Part shown: positions 1 through 9,144 of the stretch, in pieces
Numbering within the stretch: the first letter of the stretch is position 1
Layout: each line of letters starts with the position of its first letter
The notes under the pieces: model-generated
What the model saw: only the letters and a program-made list of their open reading frames with translations
The model's database searches: none
Told to the model about the DNA's origin: nothing
Made by a program: the position numbers and the translations under genes
Assembly (NCBI GenBank): GCA_029256085.1
Contig: JAQSYP010000007.1
Coordinates: 1-64,000 of the forward strand
DNA: 64,000 nt
Source of the DNA: Caryophanales bacterium
GTDB lineage: Bacteria > Bacillota > Bacilli > CAJFEE01
Direction of reading: 5' to 3'

Positions 1-543
1 TGTGTTGCTGTGAAGCCTGTTAAAAAGGTTGTAAAAAAACCAACGGCTCCAGTTACTAAACCTTCTACACCGGTAGTTACTAAGCCAACAGCTCCAGTTA
101 CTACTACACCTAAAGCACCAGTTGTGACTCAGCCAACTACTCCAGTTGCTGAAACACCTACAACTGTAAGTGCTTATGAAAAGCAAGTTTTTGATTTAAC
201 TAACGTAGAGCGTGCAAAAGCTGGTCTTAAGCCACTTGTACTTGATGCTAAATTAAGTAGTGTTGCAAGAACTAAATCTCAAGATATGCATGATAAGAAA
301 TACTTCTCTCATACAAGTCCGACTTACGGATCACCATTTGATATGATGAAGAAGTTCGGAATCACTTACTCTTGGGCAGCTGAAAACATTGCTCAAGGTC
401 AAAGAACTCCACAAGAAGTAGTTACTGCATGGATGAATAGTGTTGGCCACAGAGCTAACATTTTATCACCAAAAGCAACTACACTTGGAGTAGGTTACGT
501 TGCTGACGGAAACTACTGGACTCAAATGTTTATCGCGAAATAA
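1..543 (+). CDS. CAP-domain (SCP/PR1-like) secreted protein, 5' partial
   Basis: The reading frame is open to the window edge (codons C-V-A precede the GTG at 10), so the true start and a probable signal or wall-binding domain lie outside. Seen: a Pro/Thr/Val-rich stretch of degenerate PTAPVT-like units (about 45 residues), then a CAP domain of about 120 residues with the family motifs LTNVERAKAGL, FSHTSP, AAENIAQG, VTAWMNSVGHRANIL and WTQMF. This is the layout of the YkwD-type extracellular proteins of Bacillus, whose biochemical role is unsettled. The linker looks like a flexible spacer between a wall-anchoring part and the CAP domain. A bidirectional hairpin terminator follows. Confidence 0.9.
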   Translation, partial: CVAVKPVKKVVKKPTAPVTKPSTPVVTKPTAPVTTTPKAPVVTQPTTPVAETPTTVSAYEKQVFDLTNVERAKAGLKPLVLDAKLSSVARTKSQDMHDKKYFSHTSPTYGSPFDMMKKFGITYSWAAENIAQGQRTPQEVVTAWMNSVGHRANILSPKATTLGVGYVADGNYWTQMFIAK

Positions 544-563
544 TATAGTATTAAATGGCTGCG

Positions 564-594
564 AAAAGGTCGTATCAATTGATACGACCTTTTT
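564..594. terminator. Bidirectional terminator between convergent genes
   Basis: GGTCGTATC and GATACGACC form a 9-bp stem around AATT, with A-rich and T-rich flanks on either side, so it can end both the CAP-protein gene and the thermonuclease gene. Confidence 0.85.
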
Positions 595-1132
595 ACTTTA
601 TATTATTATACCCTGATTCATCAACATAACCTTTGATACTCCAAATATTTTTTTTAGAATTCTTGGCACGTCTCTCGGAATCCTCTAGTTCATTTATATA
701 TTTCGTGTCTGGATCATAGACATATGCTATTCTTGCTAGTCCTTCTTCTATAATTAGTTCCTCATATAAATCCTTACCAATAAATACATACGCTAATAAC
801 CTTCCATATTTATCATAGGGATTTTTCTTTTTACTTAATTCTAAAGTTATAGTTTTTCCTTCGAGCATCTCTTTAGCAAATTTACTAGCTTCTTTTCCAA
901 ATGGTTGCCCTGCATTTGGACCATATACTTCAGGAGTATCAATATTTAAAACTCTAACAGTTATTATTTCATTATCAATATTAACTTTTATAGTATCTCC
1001 ATCAACAACCTTAACAACTTTCGATTCAATGAGCTCATTATCTTCAACTGATTGAATTACTTTGTATAAAGTTTGTGAATTACATGCACCTAACTGGAAA
1101 ACTAATAAAATTACTAAAATAAGTTTTTTCAA
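593..1132 (-). CDS. Thermonuclease-family (SNase-like) lipoprotein
   Basis: 179 aa. The N terminus has a short hydrophobic signal ending in the lipobox LGAC, so the protein is probably lipid-anchored outside the cell. The rest is an SNase (OB-fold) domain: VVDGDTIKV, the catalytic-Arg segment VRVLNIDTPEV, GKEASKFAKEML, and YDKYGRLLAYVF with the second catalytic Arg. The family cleaves DNA and RNA with Ca2+. The start is TTG at 1132, placed by an AGGGG site 8 bases upstream. It is the usual size for a single-domain secreted nuclease. Confidence 0.9.
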   Translation of the reverse strand: MKKLILVILLVFQLGACNSQTLYKVIQSVEDNELIESKVVKVVDGDTIKVNIDNEIITVRVLNIDTPEVYGPNAGQPFGKEASKFAKEMLEGKTITLELSKKKNPYDKYGRLLAYVFIGKDLYEELIIEEGLARIAYVYDPDTKYINELEDSERRAKNSKKNIWSIKGYVDESGYNNIK

Positions 1133-1152
1133 TAATTTTTCCCCTAAACTAT

Positions 1153-2034
1153 TTAAAATAATTTATCAATTAGTAAAGCAATATCTTTCGGAACTTCCGC
1201 CTCACAAAAGATTTCTTCATGGGTGAATGGGTGTTTGAACTTTACAGAATTAGCATGAAGAGCCTGTCTATTAATAGAAGTATCCCTACTTCCATACAGC
1301 TTATCTCCGGTAACTGAATGGCCAAGAAATTCGCAATGAACACGTATCTGATGAGTTCTCCCAGTTTCCAACTCAAACTCAACTAGTGTATGTCTTTTTG
1401 ACCTTTTCAAAACTTTGTAGTTAGTTACTGCTCTATCACCGTATATTGAGGCTTCTCTCTTTGTTGGGTGATCTTTCACACGATCAATAGGTTCATCTAT
1501 CTTGCCATAATCTTCTTCAAATACTCCATCACATACTGCAATATATGTTCGTTTGATTTCTCTTTCAGCTAGCATTTGATCCATTATACTCTGTGAGTAT
1601 ACATGTTTTGCGAAAATAACAGCTCCTGATGTATCCTTATCTAATCTATGTATATGCCTCGGCTCACTCATCTCATCTTTATCAGAAAAGTACTGAGCGA
1701 GAAAATTATTTAAAGTCCCTGTTTCACTTTCTGAATTTGGATGCACTTTAATACCGGGTCTTTTGTTAACAACCATTGTATGTTCATCTTCAAAAATAAC
1801 ATCAATTTCACCATATCTTGGCCTAACTTTACTAACAATATTAGGAATATATATTGAAAGTAGATCACCGTTATTAACTTCTTCATTAAATCTTAGAGGT
1901 GTATTATTTTTATGTACACCTTTCTCCATCCTTATTAGATGAATAAATTTTCTTCCTAATCCCCAGTAATCTCGTAGCAATGTTTCAACAGTAATTGGTT
2001 CATTTAAATTAGATATTATAAAATTTTTGTACAT
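1153..2034 (-). CDS. RluA-family pseudouridine synthase
   Basis: 293 aa. The N-terminal ~75 residues look like an S4-type RNA-binding region (LLRDYWGLGRKFIHLIRMEKGV). The catalytic domain carries the RluA motif HRLDKDTSGAVIFAKH with the nucleophilic Asp, followed by RTYIAVCDG and ELETGRTHQIRVHCEFLGH. The protein isomerises uridines in rRNA or tRNA; the exact target cannot be read from the sequence. GAGG lies just before the ATG. The thermonuclease gene follows after 20 bases on the same strand. Confidence 0.92.
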   Translation of the reverse strand: MYKNFIISNLNEPITVETLLRDYWGLGRKFIHLIRMEKGVHKNNTPLRFNEEVNNGDLLSIYIPNIVSKVRPRYGEIDVIFEDEHTMVVNKRPGIKVHPNSESETGTLNNFLAQYFSDKDEMSEPRHIHRLDKDTSGAVIFAKHVYSQSIMDQMLAEREIKRTYIAVCDGVFEEDYGKIDEPIDRVKDHPTKREASIYGDRAVTNYKVLKRSKRHTLVEFELETGRTHQIRVHCEFLGHSVTGDKLYGSRDTSINRQALHANSVKFKHPFTHEEIFCEAEVPKDIALLIDKLF

Positions 2035-2087
2035 TCTCTACCTCGGAAATATTTATTATCTTTTATTTTAACATAACACATCATTAA

Positions 2088-2111
2088 AATAGTCCCGAAT
2101 TGGGGACTATT
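2088..2111 (-). terminator. Terminator overlapping a stop codon
   Basis: AATAGTCCC pairs with GGGGACTATT around a short loop. On the minus strand the hairpin contains the TAG stop of the 2107-2532 gene and is followed by an A/T-rich tract. Confidence 0.7.
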
Positions 2112-2532
2112 TCGATAAATGATTTAACTGATCTTTGATGCTTTCTAATTCAACTAAATATTTTGTATCACCAAAATAAGAATACAATGCTTTTAAATCA
2201 TTGAATTTGTCTAATAATTCATCAACAGTTGGTACTACATCATTTTTTATATTCGTATTCATTTCGCTTATTAAAACAGGTGCAATTAATAATTTAGCAT
2301 ATTTTATTGGACTTTCTTTTGCCGGCCTAGAGATTAAAATTAAATCTTCCTCCTCGGCTTCTACGTTTAAACCATCGAAAGGTCTAACTAGCTCATATAC
2401 AATATAGATCCATTCCTCACCAGGAAAACTTCCATTATACTCAACATGAAACCCTTTAATACAATATAAGTGACTGTCACCTGTTTTTAGTCTCACTATA
2501 TCATTAACTTTAAACTTAAAGGGATGGTTCAT
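2107..2532 (-). CDS. Hypothetical protein, 141 aa
   Basis: Family not recognised. The first ~75 residues look like a small beta-barrel of the kind used for binding (KFKVNDIVRLKTG, then EEWIYIVYELVRPFDG and a Glu-rich strand); the C-terminal ~60 residues look helical. There is no signal peptide or membrane segment. The ATG is preceded by AAGGGAGAC. Codon use resembles that of its neighbours. Confidence 0.7.
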   Translation of the reverse strand: MNHPFKFKVNDIVRLKTGDSHLYCIKGFHVEYNGSFPGEEWIYIVYELVRPFDGLNVEAEEEDLILISRPAKESPIKYAKLLIAPVLISEMNTNIKNDVVPTVDELLDKFNDLKALYSYFGDTKYLVELESIKDQLNHLSK

Positions 2533-2746
2533 ATAACATGTCTCCCTTCTTTTTTAAATATTATCTGTAATACGGCTTTAATTTATTATAATCCCATTTA
2601 ATGTTTTTTGTTAAAAATACACTCTAGATTTTTACAATACAGTAAAAGCTGAACTTCCATTTATTACTTTAATAATGAACCGATTTAGTTTCATACTATA
2701 ATTAGTGAGTGAGTGTTATAACATAAGCTTACGAACTAGGTAGTAT

Positions 2747-2818
2747 CATTAACCTAAAATAAAACTTTGCAAAGTCTTTTGATAAATTTCAATTTTATCA
2801 TTTGAGTTTAGGTTAATG
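2747..2818. promoter_or_regulatory. Nested inverted repeats upstream of the Met-rich small gene
   Basis: The 325-base gap 2533-2857 has no supported gene. Within it, a perfect 12-bp inverted repeat (CATTAACCTAAA at 2747-2758, TTTAGGTTAATG at 2807-2818) encloses a perfect 12-bp palindrome ACTTTGCAAAGT (2764-2775) and an imperfect GATAAA/TTTTATC pair near 2781-2799. It ends 40 bases before the start at 2858, so an operator or a 5'-UTR structure is possible. The rest of the gap shows nothing recognisable. Confidence 0.55.
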
Positions 2819-2857
2819 AGTATAATTTGTAATACTCTACTTTAAAGGGAGATGTTT

Positions 2858-3076
2858 ATGTTGGGTAAAAAAACTATGTGGGTAGTTGCTATATCAGCAA
2901 TGGTCTTTCTTATGAGAAAAATGCCCATGATGAGATTCTGGAGTATGGCAAGTAATAAAACTCATGATATGAGTAATATGGTTTCTCGTATGGGTAGTAA
3001 TACTATGAGAAAAGTTAAACGTTTTTCACCTATTATGTTCCGAAGAATGAACAGAAAAGCAATGGGTGCAATGTAA
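2858..3076 (+). CDS. Small Met- and Arg-rich membrane-associated protein
   Basis: 72 aa from the ATG at 2858. The ATG at 2852 touches the ribosome site AAAGGGAG, whereas 2858 is about 7 bases from it, so 2858 is chosen. One hydrophobic segment (MWVVAISAMVFLM) is followed by a basic tail with 13 or more Met, including MRKMPMMRFWSM. It loosely resembles the short basic YrzQ-type proteins of Bacillus, but I do not claim the family. It stands alone behind the nested inverted repeats. Confidence 0.65.
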   Translation: MLGKKTMWVVAISAMVFLMRKMPMMRFWSMASNKTHDMSNMVSRMGSNTMRKVKRFSPIMFRRMNRKAMGAM

Positions 3077-3201
3077 TTTAATATCAGCGGAAATTATTGT
3101 TTTTAAAAAAGAAGCTTGAAACAGCCGTACGGTATATTTTTTTCACAATAAGTGTATTGTTGTAACAACCACAATATACTATGGATATTTTCGATGATAA
3201 T

Positions 3202-3217
3202 AAAAGTGATCACTTTT
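3202..3217. promoter_or_regulatory. 16-bp perfect palindrome
   Basis: AAAAGTGATCACTTTT is a perfect palindrome between the ends of two convergent genes and just before the terminator. It may be a protein-binding site or chance; no promoter lies next to it. Confidence 0.3.
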
Positions 3218-3232
3218 CTAAAATACATTAAA

Positions 3233-3262
3233 GAGAAGTACGGAACTTAAGTCCGTACTTCT
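3233..3262. terminator. Bidirectional terminator
   Basis: AGAAGTACGGA and TCCGTACTTCT form an 11-bp stem around ACTTAAG, with T-rich tails on both strands, between convergent genes. Confidence 0.85.
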
Positions 3263-3265
3263 TTC

Positions 3266-4075
3266 TTATATCTTTAATGATGAATTTTTTAAATAGTCAT
3301 TTGCTAGTTCAAAAACATCATCCATTAGTTGCTCCAACATTTTGATCCCGACTTTAGGTGAGAATCTATAAACTGCTTTAAATCTGTCAATTGAATCAAT
3401 TGGCTTAATTTGCATTTTATTTAAGGTGTTTTCTAACCATTTAAAATCTGGATGTTGAATGTACATCCCATTTAATCCAAACAAAATATTCAACAGTCTT
3501 TTTTGTTCAAAAACAATAAGTGAATAAAGAACTAAATAGTCTTCTCGTTCTGCTAAAGTATATCTTTGGCGCCATCTACCACTTACATTAATATTTTCAT
3601 TTATAATTTTTACTTTCAGTTCTTCTGGAAAGGTATTTAATTTAATCTTCCATCCTAATGCAGTATCTTCACCATACAGTGGAATCCCATCTATTATAGA
3701 TGATGCAATGAAATGAATATCTGTTTTTGTAGTAAAATTTTCAATTATTTCATTAATCCACTCTTCTATATTATGTTCAAGAAAGCTACTGACCTCTATT
3801 TTAACGCCATCTACAAAGTAATTATCTGCCCATTCATCATCTTCAAAGGGATGAAGTACAACTGACTCTCCATTTAAATCATTGATCAATGACATTCTAT
3901 CGTCATTAGTTGGTTCATCTTCCCATATAATATATAACTCAATATCTGAGAATTCATCGCTCCAACCACGCGCAACTGATCCAGCTAAAACTACACTCTT
4001 AACTTTTTGGTGTTTACCATAATTACTAGCAATTCGTTTAGCTAGCCCCTGATAATCCATCGTATATTCACTCAT
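3266..4075 (-). CDS. Nucleotidyltransferase-domain protein
   Basis: 269 aa. Residues 25-60 carry the nucleotidyltransferase-fold signature VVLAGSVARGWSDEFSDIELYI (GS..RG with D-x-E as metal ligands). The C-terminal ~130 residues are helical, as in the kanamycin-type nucleotidyltransferases. Such proteins move an NMP onto a small molecule, RNA or protein; the substrate is not readable here. The second acidic residue is Glu where Asp is more usual. It is a single-gene unit. Confidence 0.8.
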   Translation of the reverse strand: MSEYTMDYQGLAKRIASNYGKHQKVKSVVLAGSVARGWSDEFSDIELYIIWEDEPTNDDRMSLINDLNGESVVLHPFEDDEWADNYFVDGVKIEVSSFLEHNIEEWINEIIENFTTKTDIHFIASSIIDGIPLYGEDTALGWKIKLNTFPEELKVKIINENINVSGRWRQRYTLAEREDYLVLYSLIVFEQKRLLNILFGLNGMYIQHPDFKWLENTLNKMQIKPIDSIDRFKAVYRFSPKVGIKMLEQLMDDVFELANDYLKNSSLKI

Positions 4076-4180
4076 TTCATCGTATTTATCTATTGTAAAT
4101 TATACACATTTATAGTCAGCTTGTAATTAATTCAATATACAAAAATTCATTTATTTTAAGATAAAGGAGAATGAATTTTT

Positions 4181-4585
4181 ATGAGAAAATATACCATACC
4201 TTTATTTTTATTAATGTTAAATATCATAATAATAACTATAGTTTTTAAAATTGATGTTTACTTACGGCTGAAAACAATGCAAGACTATCAGACTTTACCA
4301 AATTTACAATTATCTGTCCTTATTTATTCTATTTTCGGATTATTTATTGGTGTAATAAAGTTGGTAGAAAATAGTAAAGATAGTGGAAAATGGATAATTA
4401 ATCTAGGATTGTTATTTTCTTTAGGTATTCCATCGTTATATTTCACATTTTTCGTAACAATACATTCCTACATAACCCCTGGAATATATATCATTTTTAT
4501 TTATCAGATTTTAGGTGTAAATACGTTCAAAGTTTTTGCCGTTTTATTAGGCTATAGTATTACAGCCTGTTTTGAAAAGAGATAA
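4181..4585 (+). CDS. Hypothetical membrane protein, 134 aa
   Basis: Four predicted membrane segments (residues about 5-25, 45-65, 72-95 and 100-125). It is not a recognised family. AAGGAG lies upstream of the ATG. The 21-bp repeat array at 4601 starts 16 bases after its stop codon. Confidence 0.65.
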   Translation: MRKYTIPLFLLMLNIIIITIVFKIDVYLRLKTMQDYQTLPNLQLSVLIYSIFGLFIGVIKLVENSKDSGKWIINLGLLFSLGIPSLYFTFFVTIHSYITPGIYIIFIYQILGVNTFKVFAVLLGYSITACFEKR

Positions 4586-4600
4586 GTATAAGCGCTGTGA

Positions 4601-4715
4601 TTTTTTAATCCATTTTATTAATTTTTTAATCCATTTATTAATTTTTTAATCCATTCAATACATTTTTTAATCCATATATTAATTTTTTTAATCCAATACA
4701 CTAGTTTTTTAATCC
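4601..4715. repeat. Phased 21-bp array 1 (core TTTTTTAATCC, 6 copies)
   Basis: AATCC, each time preceded by at least six T, starts at 4607, 4628, 4648, 4669, 4690 and 4711, giving periods of 21, 20, 21, 21 and 21. The 9-10 bases between cores vary. The 20-base unit breaks any reading frame, so helical spacing rather than codons appears to be kept. It lies between convergent genes. The same core occurs in array 2 near 62.5 kb. Confidence 0.92.
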
Positions 4716-4751
4716 GTTACACTTGCAGCCGTGTAAGAAGATCAATAGAAA

Positions 4752-4800
4752 AGCCGCCCAAAAGTCGTTTATTAATGACATGACTTTTGGGACGGCTTCT
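4752..4800. terminator. Terminator of the ABC-MMPL operon
   Basis: AAGCCGCCCAAAAGTC pairs with GACTTTTGGGACGGCTT around a ~12-base loop, with T-rich flanks. It lies directly after the MMPL gene on the minus strand. Confidence 0.85.
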
Positions 4801-6984
4801 TTAACTTCTTCTTTTATAAAAAGGTAGGTACCAATTAATATCACCTAAAAGCTTCATAATGCTTGGAACTAGAACCATTCTTATAATAGTTGCATCTAAA
4901 AAGATGGCAATTGCGATTCCAAGTCCAATTTGTTTAATAGGTAGTAAGTCTGTAAAGGCAAAAGCAGCTGTAACTACAATCATGATCGAAGCTGCAGATG
5001 TAATGATCTTACTCGTAGAGACCAAACCTTCTAAAGTTGCATAGTCGTTGTCTCCAGTTTCATTATATATCTCATGGATTCTAGAAATTAAGAATACCTC
5101 ATAGTCCATACTCATACCAAAAACCAAACCAAATATAAATACTGGCAAAATCAACATTATATTACCTTGGTCTATACCTAAGTTCCCGTACTGGAATAAC
5201 CAAACTAAAAACCCAAATGTAGCACTTAAACTTAGAAAATTCATAATAATTGCTTTGATTGGTATTAATAGAGATTTAAACGCAATTAATAAAATAATAA
5301 ATGTTGAAGTAATAATTATTAAAAGACCATATGGTGCTTTATTTTTTACTTCATCAAAAATCTCTTGATCAAACTTTGCTTCTCCACCAATATAGCTCTT
5401 AACATTTGAATTAACTGTTTTTGATCTTTCCTCATATTTTCTAGCCCAAGCTTTTGCCTCAGCTGATCCTGGTTTCGATTTTAGTTCAACATTTATCATC
5501 ATATATTTATTTGCAATAAATGCTTTCAGAGCAGGGTTTATTAGTAATTGCTGTTCAGTACCAAGTAAGCTGGCGATTGCATTTGAATCCATTTCAAGAG
5601 TACCAAAAATACTTGTAACCTTGTTTACTTCGTCATCATTTGCAAGCATATCTACATAATCTTCGGCAATTTGGAGCTGTTCCTTCGTTGAAAAGTTTGA
5701 CGAGTTGCTCTCCAATACAATCGTTGCTGATGCTTTATCTTTATTTTGAAAAGCATCCTCAAATTTTTCATGAGCAATTCTCGTTTCACTGTTTTTAGGT
5801 AAAGCATCGATTCCAGGTACCTTTAGGCTAACATCATTTACTGGAATAATTAATATTAATAAAATTGTGGTAGCTAGTATCGCCATACCTATAGGATACT
5901 TCATAACAAACTTTGAAAATTGTCTCCAAAAATTATTGTTACTCTTTGATTTAGGCAAGAATCTATTTAGTGATAACTTGTTAATCTTTGGTCCAAACAA
6001 ACCTAAAACTGCTGGTAATATTGTTAACGATAGAATAATTGAGATAAAAACAACAGTCATACCACCAATTGCCACCGATTTAAAAATATTAACGTCAAAA
6101 ACTAATAGTCCAGACAAACCAATAAAAACACAAATACCAGAAAATACTACAGATCTACCTGCTGTTGCAAATGTAGTTTCTAATGATTTCTTTACATCGC
6201 TACTAGTTTTTTCTAGTTCCTCACGGAAACGATTTACAAAGAGTAAAGCAAAATCAATTGATAAAGCAAGACCAATCATCGGAGCAACGTTTAACACATA
6301 AATTGATAGGTCATAATCTTTACCGATAAAATATAAAATTCCCATTGTTACAGTTACACTTAACCCACCAATAAATAGTGGAATAAGTGACGTAATAATA
6401 CTACCAAATGATAAAATTAAAACTAAAAACGCTATAGGAACACCAATCATTTCTGCCTTAGCAAGATCGCGTTGAGATGCCGTATTCATCTCGTTATTTA
6501 TTACTGAATATCCTGTTGGAGTTACCTGAACATCACTTGAAGAAAACTTTTTAATTTTTTTTGAGAAATTTAATGTCTTTTCCTCAAGTTTACTTCCTTC
6601 TTTTCCAGGCAGCTTAACAGTTAAGTATGCTATTTCTTCTTTATATAAATCCTTGTTGATTAAGGGATTGTTTACTTCTGCAGTTGGATATGTATCGCTA
6701 ATGTACTCTATAACATCAGAAATTTTATTATCAAATTCTGCTTTTGAAGTTTTATCTCTCTTTATAAATATAACTGGCATAACGTTCGCTGAGTGTTTAA
6801 ATTCTTCCTTAAGTATTTCATTTACATCTTCATAACTACCAGAAGTATTGAATCCATCCCCTTTTAGTTCACTAGGTAAGTCTTTAGCAAAATATGTGAA
6901 AATGAATGAAATAGCTATTACTACACTTAACGTAGATACTTTAAATTTATAAAAAAAACTACCGAATCTTTCCCAAATATTCAT
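4801..6984 (-). CDS. MMPL/RND-family membrane transporter
   Basis: 727 aa with the MMPL layout: one N-terminal membrane segment, a ~140-residue outer domain, a block of five to six membrane segments (about 175-345), a second outer domain, and a final membrane block. Motifs include LSIDFALLFVNRFREEL and MSMDYEVFLISRIHE, the paired acidic proton-relay regions of the family. It probably exports lipids or hydrophobic compounds by proton motive force. It is the third gene of an operon with an ABC-2 exporter (18 bases between genes). GGAGG precedes the ATG. Confidence 0.9.
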   Translation of the reverse strand: MNIWERFGSFFYKFKVSTLSVVIAISFIFTYFAKDLPSELKGDGFNTSGSYEDVNEILKEEFKHSANVMPVIFIKRDKTSKAEFDNKISDVIEYISDTYPTAEVNNPLINKDLYKEEIAYLTVKLPGKEGSKLEEKTLNFSKKIKKFSSSDVQVTPTGYSVINNEMNTASQRDLAKAEMIGVPIAFLVLILSFGSIITSLIPLFIGGLSVTVTMGILYFIGKDYDLSIYVLNVAPMIGLALSIDFALLFVNRFREELEKTSSDVKKSLETTFATAGRSVVFSGICVFIGLSGLLVFDVNIFKSVAIGGMTVVFISIILSLTILPAVLGLFGPKINKLSLNRFLPKSKSNNNFWRQFSKFVMKYPIGMAILATTILLILIIPVNDVSLKVPGIDALPKNSETRIAHEKFEDAFQNKDKASATIVLESNSSNFSTKEQLQIAEDYVDMLANDDEVNKVTSIFGTLEMDSNAIASLLGTEQQLLINPALKAFIANKYMMINVELKSKPGSAEAKAWARKYEERSKTVNSNVKSYIGGEAKFDQEIFDEVKNKAPYGLLIIITSTFIILLIAFKSLLIPIKAIIMNFLSLSATFGFLVWLFQYGNLGIDQGNIMLILPVFIFGLVFGMSMDYEVFLISRIHEIYNETGDNDYATLEGLVSTSKIITSAASIMIVVTAAFAFTDLLPIKQIGLGIAIAIFLDATIIRMVLVPSIMKLLGDINWYLPFYKRRS

Positions 6985-7002
6985 AAATTCCTCCGAAAAT
7001 GT

Positions 7003-8097
7003 TTATTCCCACTTAAATGTAAAACTAGCAATAACAAATGATACTACCATCCAACCAATTAATGAAAACAATTCAAATGACAGCTCACTTATACTTGTAC
7101 CTAAAGTCATTATTTCTCTTAAAGAAGTTGTAAGTTGCGCAATTGGCAGAGTTTTAACTATAGGTTGCAATAATTCTGGCATATTACTTATAGGAAAAAA
7201 TACTCCCCCTAAAAATAACATTGGAAACGATAAAAACCCCGCAATTGGTCCTGCACTTTCTGGTGTTTTAGCAATACCAGCTATTATAAACCCTAGCGAC
7301 ATGAAAGTTAATATACCGAGGACCGTGAATAATACCAACCCGACTAAAGAACCTCTAATTTGAATATCAAATACAAGCCACGCCAGTAAAATTACGAAGA
7401 AAGTTTGAGTCCCATTTAAAAATAACCTTGCTGTAATTTGTGCTGATATAAAATTTGATGCCTTAAGAGTGGTACCTTGCATTCTTCTTAATATACCACG
7501 TTCTCTCCATGAAGCAATTTGACCTGCTACTCCATTCATGTTCATATTCATAATCATCATAGCTACAATCCCAGGAACTAAAAAGTCAATATACTCTATT
7601 TTAATTGCTTCAATTCCCTTTGGAGTAATCTTAAATAGTGGATTATAATTTTGTGCATCCTTACTTATATTATCAAAGATATTATTTACAAGAGTGATTC
7701 CTACTTGAGCATTTGAATAGTTTTTTTCATTATAATAAACAGTTATTTCTAAAGGAGAACGGACTTGATCGTTTAATTTTTGTGTAAAACCTTTAGGTAT
7801 TTCAATAATTAGATCAACGTTTCCATTTTCTAATCTTTCATATGCAGTATCCTTATCTAGATTTTCTTTTATATTGAATAAAGAAGATTCTTTTATATTT
7901 TTTATAGTCGACTTTGTTAATTTTGTATTGTCTTTATCGACAATTGCAGTACTTAATTTTATACCTTGGTCCTTACCTACAAAGGCACCAAACATTAGCA
8001 TTATAAAAACCGGAAAGAAGAAAGTCCAAAATAATACTTGCCTATTTCTTGCAAATATTTTTAATTGTGCTTTTGTTAATAGAAGATAACTTTTCAT
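7003..8097 (-). CDS. ABC-2 type transporter permease
   Basis: 364 aa. One membrane segment at residues 20-40, a ~140-residue outer domain (KLSTAIVDKDNTKLTK...), then five membrane segments with the ABC-2 signature near the end (PIAGFLSFPMLFLGGVFFPISNMPE). It is the partner of the ATPase whose stop codon touches its ATG; its ribosome site AGGTGA lies inside the ATPase gene, implying coupled translation. It probably exports a drug or lipid. Confidence 0.9.
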   Translation of the reverse strand: MKSYLLLTKAQLKIFARNRQVLFWTFFFPVFIMLMFGAFVGKDQGIKLSTAIVDKDNTKLTKSTIKNIKESSLFNIKENLDKDTAYERLENGNVDLIIEIPKGFTQKLNDQVRSPLEITVYYNEKNYSNAQVGITLVNNIFDNISKDAQNYNPLFKITPKGIEAIKIEYIDFLVPGIVAMMIMNMNMNGVAGQIASWRERGILRRMQGTTLKASNFISAQITARLFLNGTQTFFVILLAWLVFDIQIRGSLVGLVLFTVLGILTFMSLGFIIAGIAKTPESAGPIAGFLSFPMLFLGGVFFPISNMPELLQPIVKTLPIAQLTTSLREIMTLGTSISELSFELFSLIGWMVVSFVIASFTFKWE

Positions 8098-9018
8098 TTA
8101 TTCACCTAACCTTCTTCCTGTCATAGAGATAAACACGTCTTCAAGTGTTGCAGTTCTAGTCTTAACATCTCTAAGTATCCAATTATTCAAATTAGCTATC
8201 TGAATTATAGTGAATAATGTTTTAGTAATATTACTTGAATATACCGTAAAATAATTATTATGTTCATTTATATTACTAACTTCTTCAGCAGCTTTAATAC
8301 TAGAAATATCAAAATCATCTTCACAATAAAATTCAATTGCATTTTCTCTATGTAAGTCATGAATTAAGTTATTAGGTGTATCAAGAGCAATTAACTTACC
8401 ACTATCAACAATAGCTATTCTATCGCACAAAACTTCAGCTTCTTCCATGTAATGTGTTGAAAGAATAACTGTCTTACCATTATTCTTTAGCTTAATTATT
8501 ATATCCCACAAAGTTCTACGCGCCTGTGGGTCAAGCCCTGTAGTAGGTTCATCCAAGAATACTATTTGAGGATCATGTACTATTGCTAGAGCTATCGCTA
8601 ATCGTTGCTTCTGACCTCCTGATAAACCTTTTACGCGAGCATGTTGCTTTTCTTTTAATAACATGTCGTTAATTAATGTGTCGTAATCAACGTTCGTACT
8701 ATAAAAACTTCCATAAAGTTCTATTAGTTCCCGGACAGTTAGCAAATCAAATAATGAAGTTGACTGTAATTGTATTCCAATAATTTCTTTGATCTTTTTA
8801 ATATCTTTAATATTATCTAAACCATTAATTATAATTGAACCATCATCAGGCTTTCTTAAACCCACGATCATTTCAATAGTTGTCGTTTTCCCTGCTCCAT
8901 TTGGACCTAAGAGTCCAAAAATCTCACCCATATTTACCGAGAAAGATATTCCATTTACTGCTTTTACATCACCATATGTTTTAATTACATTATTGAGTTT
9001 TATTATTTCAGTTTTCAT
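8098..9018 (-). CDS. ABC transporter ATP-binding protein
   Basis: 306 aa. Walker A GPNGAGKTT, signature LSGGQKQR, Walker B IVFLDEPTTGLD and the switch His (STHYMEEAE) are all intact. The ~85-residue C-terminal extension is typical of DrrA/CcmA-like drug- or antibiotic-export ATPases. First gene of the three-gene export operon, with AGGGGAT before the ATG. Confidence 0.93.
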   Translation of the reverse strand: MKTEIIKLNNVIKTYGDVKAVNGISFSVNMGEIFGLLGPNGAGKTTTIEMIVGLRKPDDGSIIINGLDNIKDIKKIKEIIGIQLQSTSLFDLLTVRELIELYGSFYSTNVDYDTLINDMLLKEKQHARVKGLSGGQKQRLAIALAIVHDPQIVFLDEPTTGLDPQARRTLWDIIIKLKNNGKTVILSTHYMEEAEVLCDRIAIVDSGKLIALDTPNNLIHDLHRENAIEFYCEDDFDISSIKAAEEVSNINEHNNYFTVYSSNITKTLFTIIQIANLNNWILRDVKTRTATLEDVFISMTGRRLGE

Positions 9019-9144
9019 TAATTATCCCCTACTCTAATTAATTTACAAAATTAGGAAAAAATAGAAATAAAGATTTATTTATGACACTTTTTTATTTTAA
9101 ATGTTACACTGTTATTATGTAATTTTGCACTAAGGAGGCACTTC

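Noticed and set aside
4601-4715. Array 1 as a CRISPR array
   Set aside because: Repeat cores are about 11 bases and the period is 20-21 bases, far below CRISPR repeat-spacer lengths; no cas genes are present.
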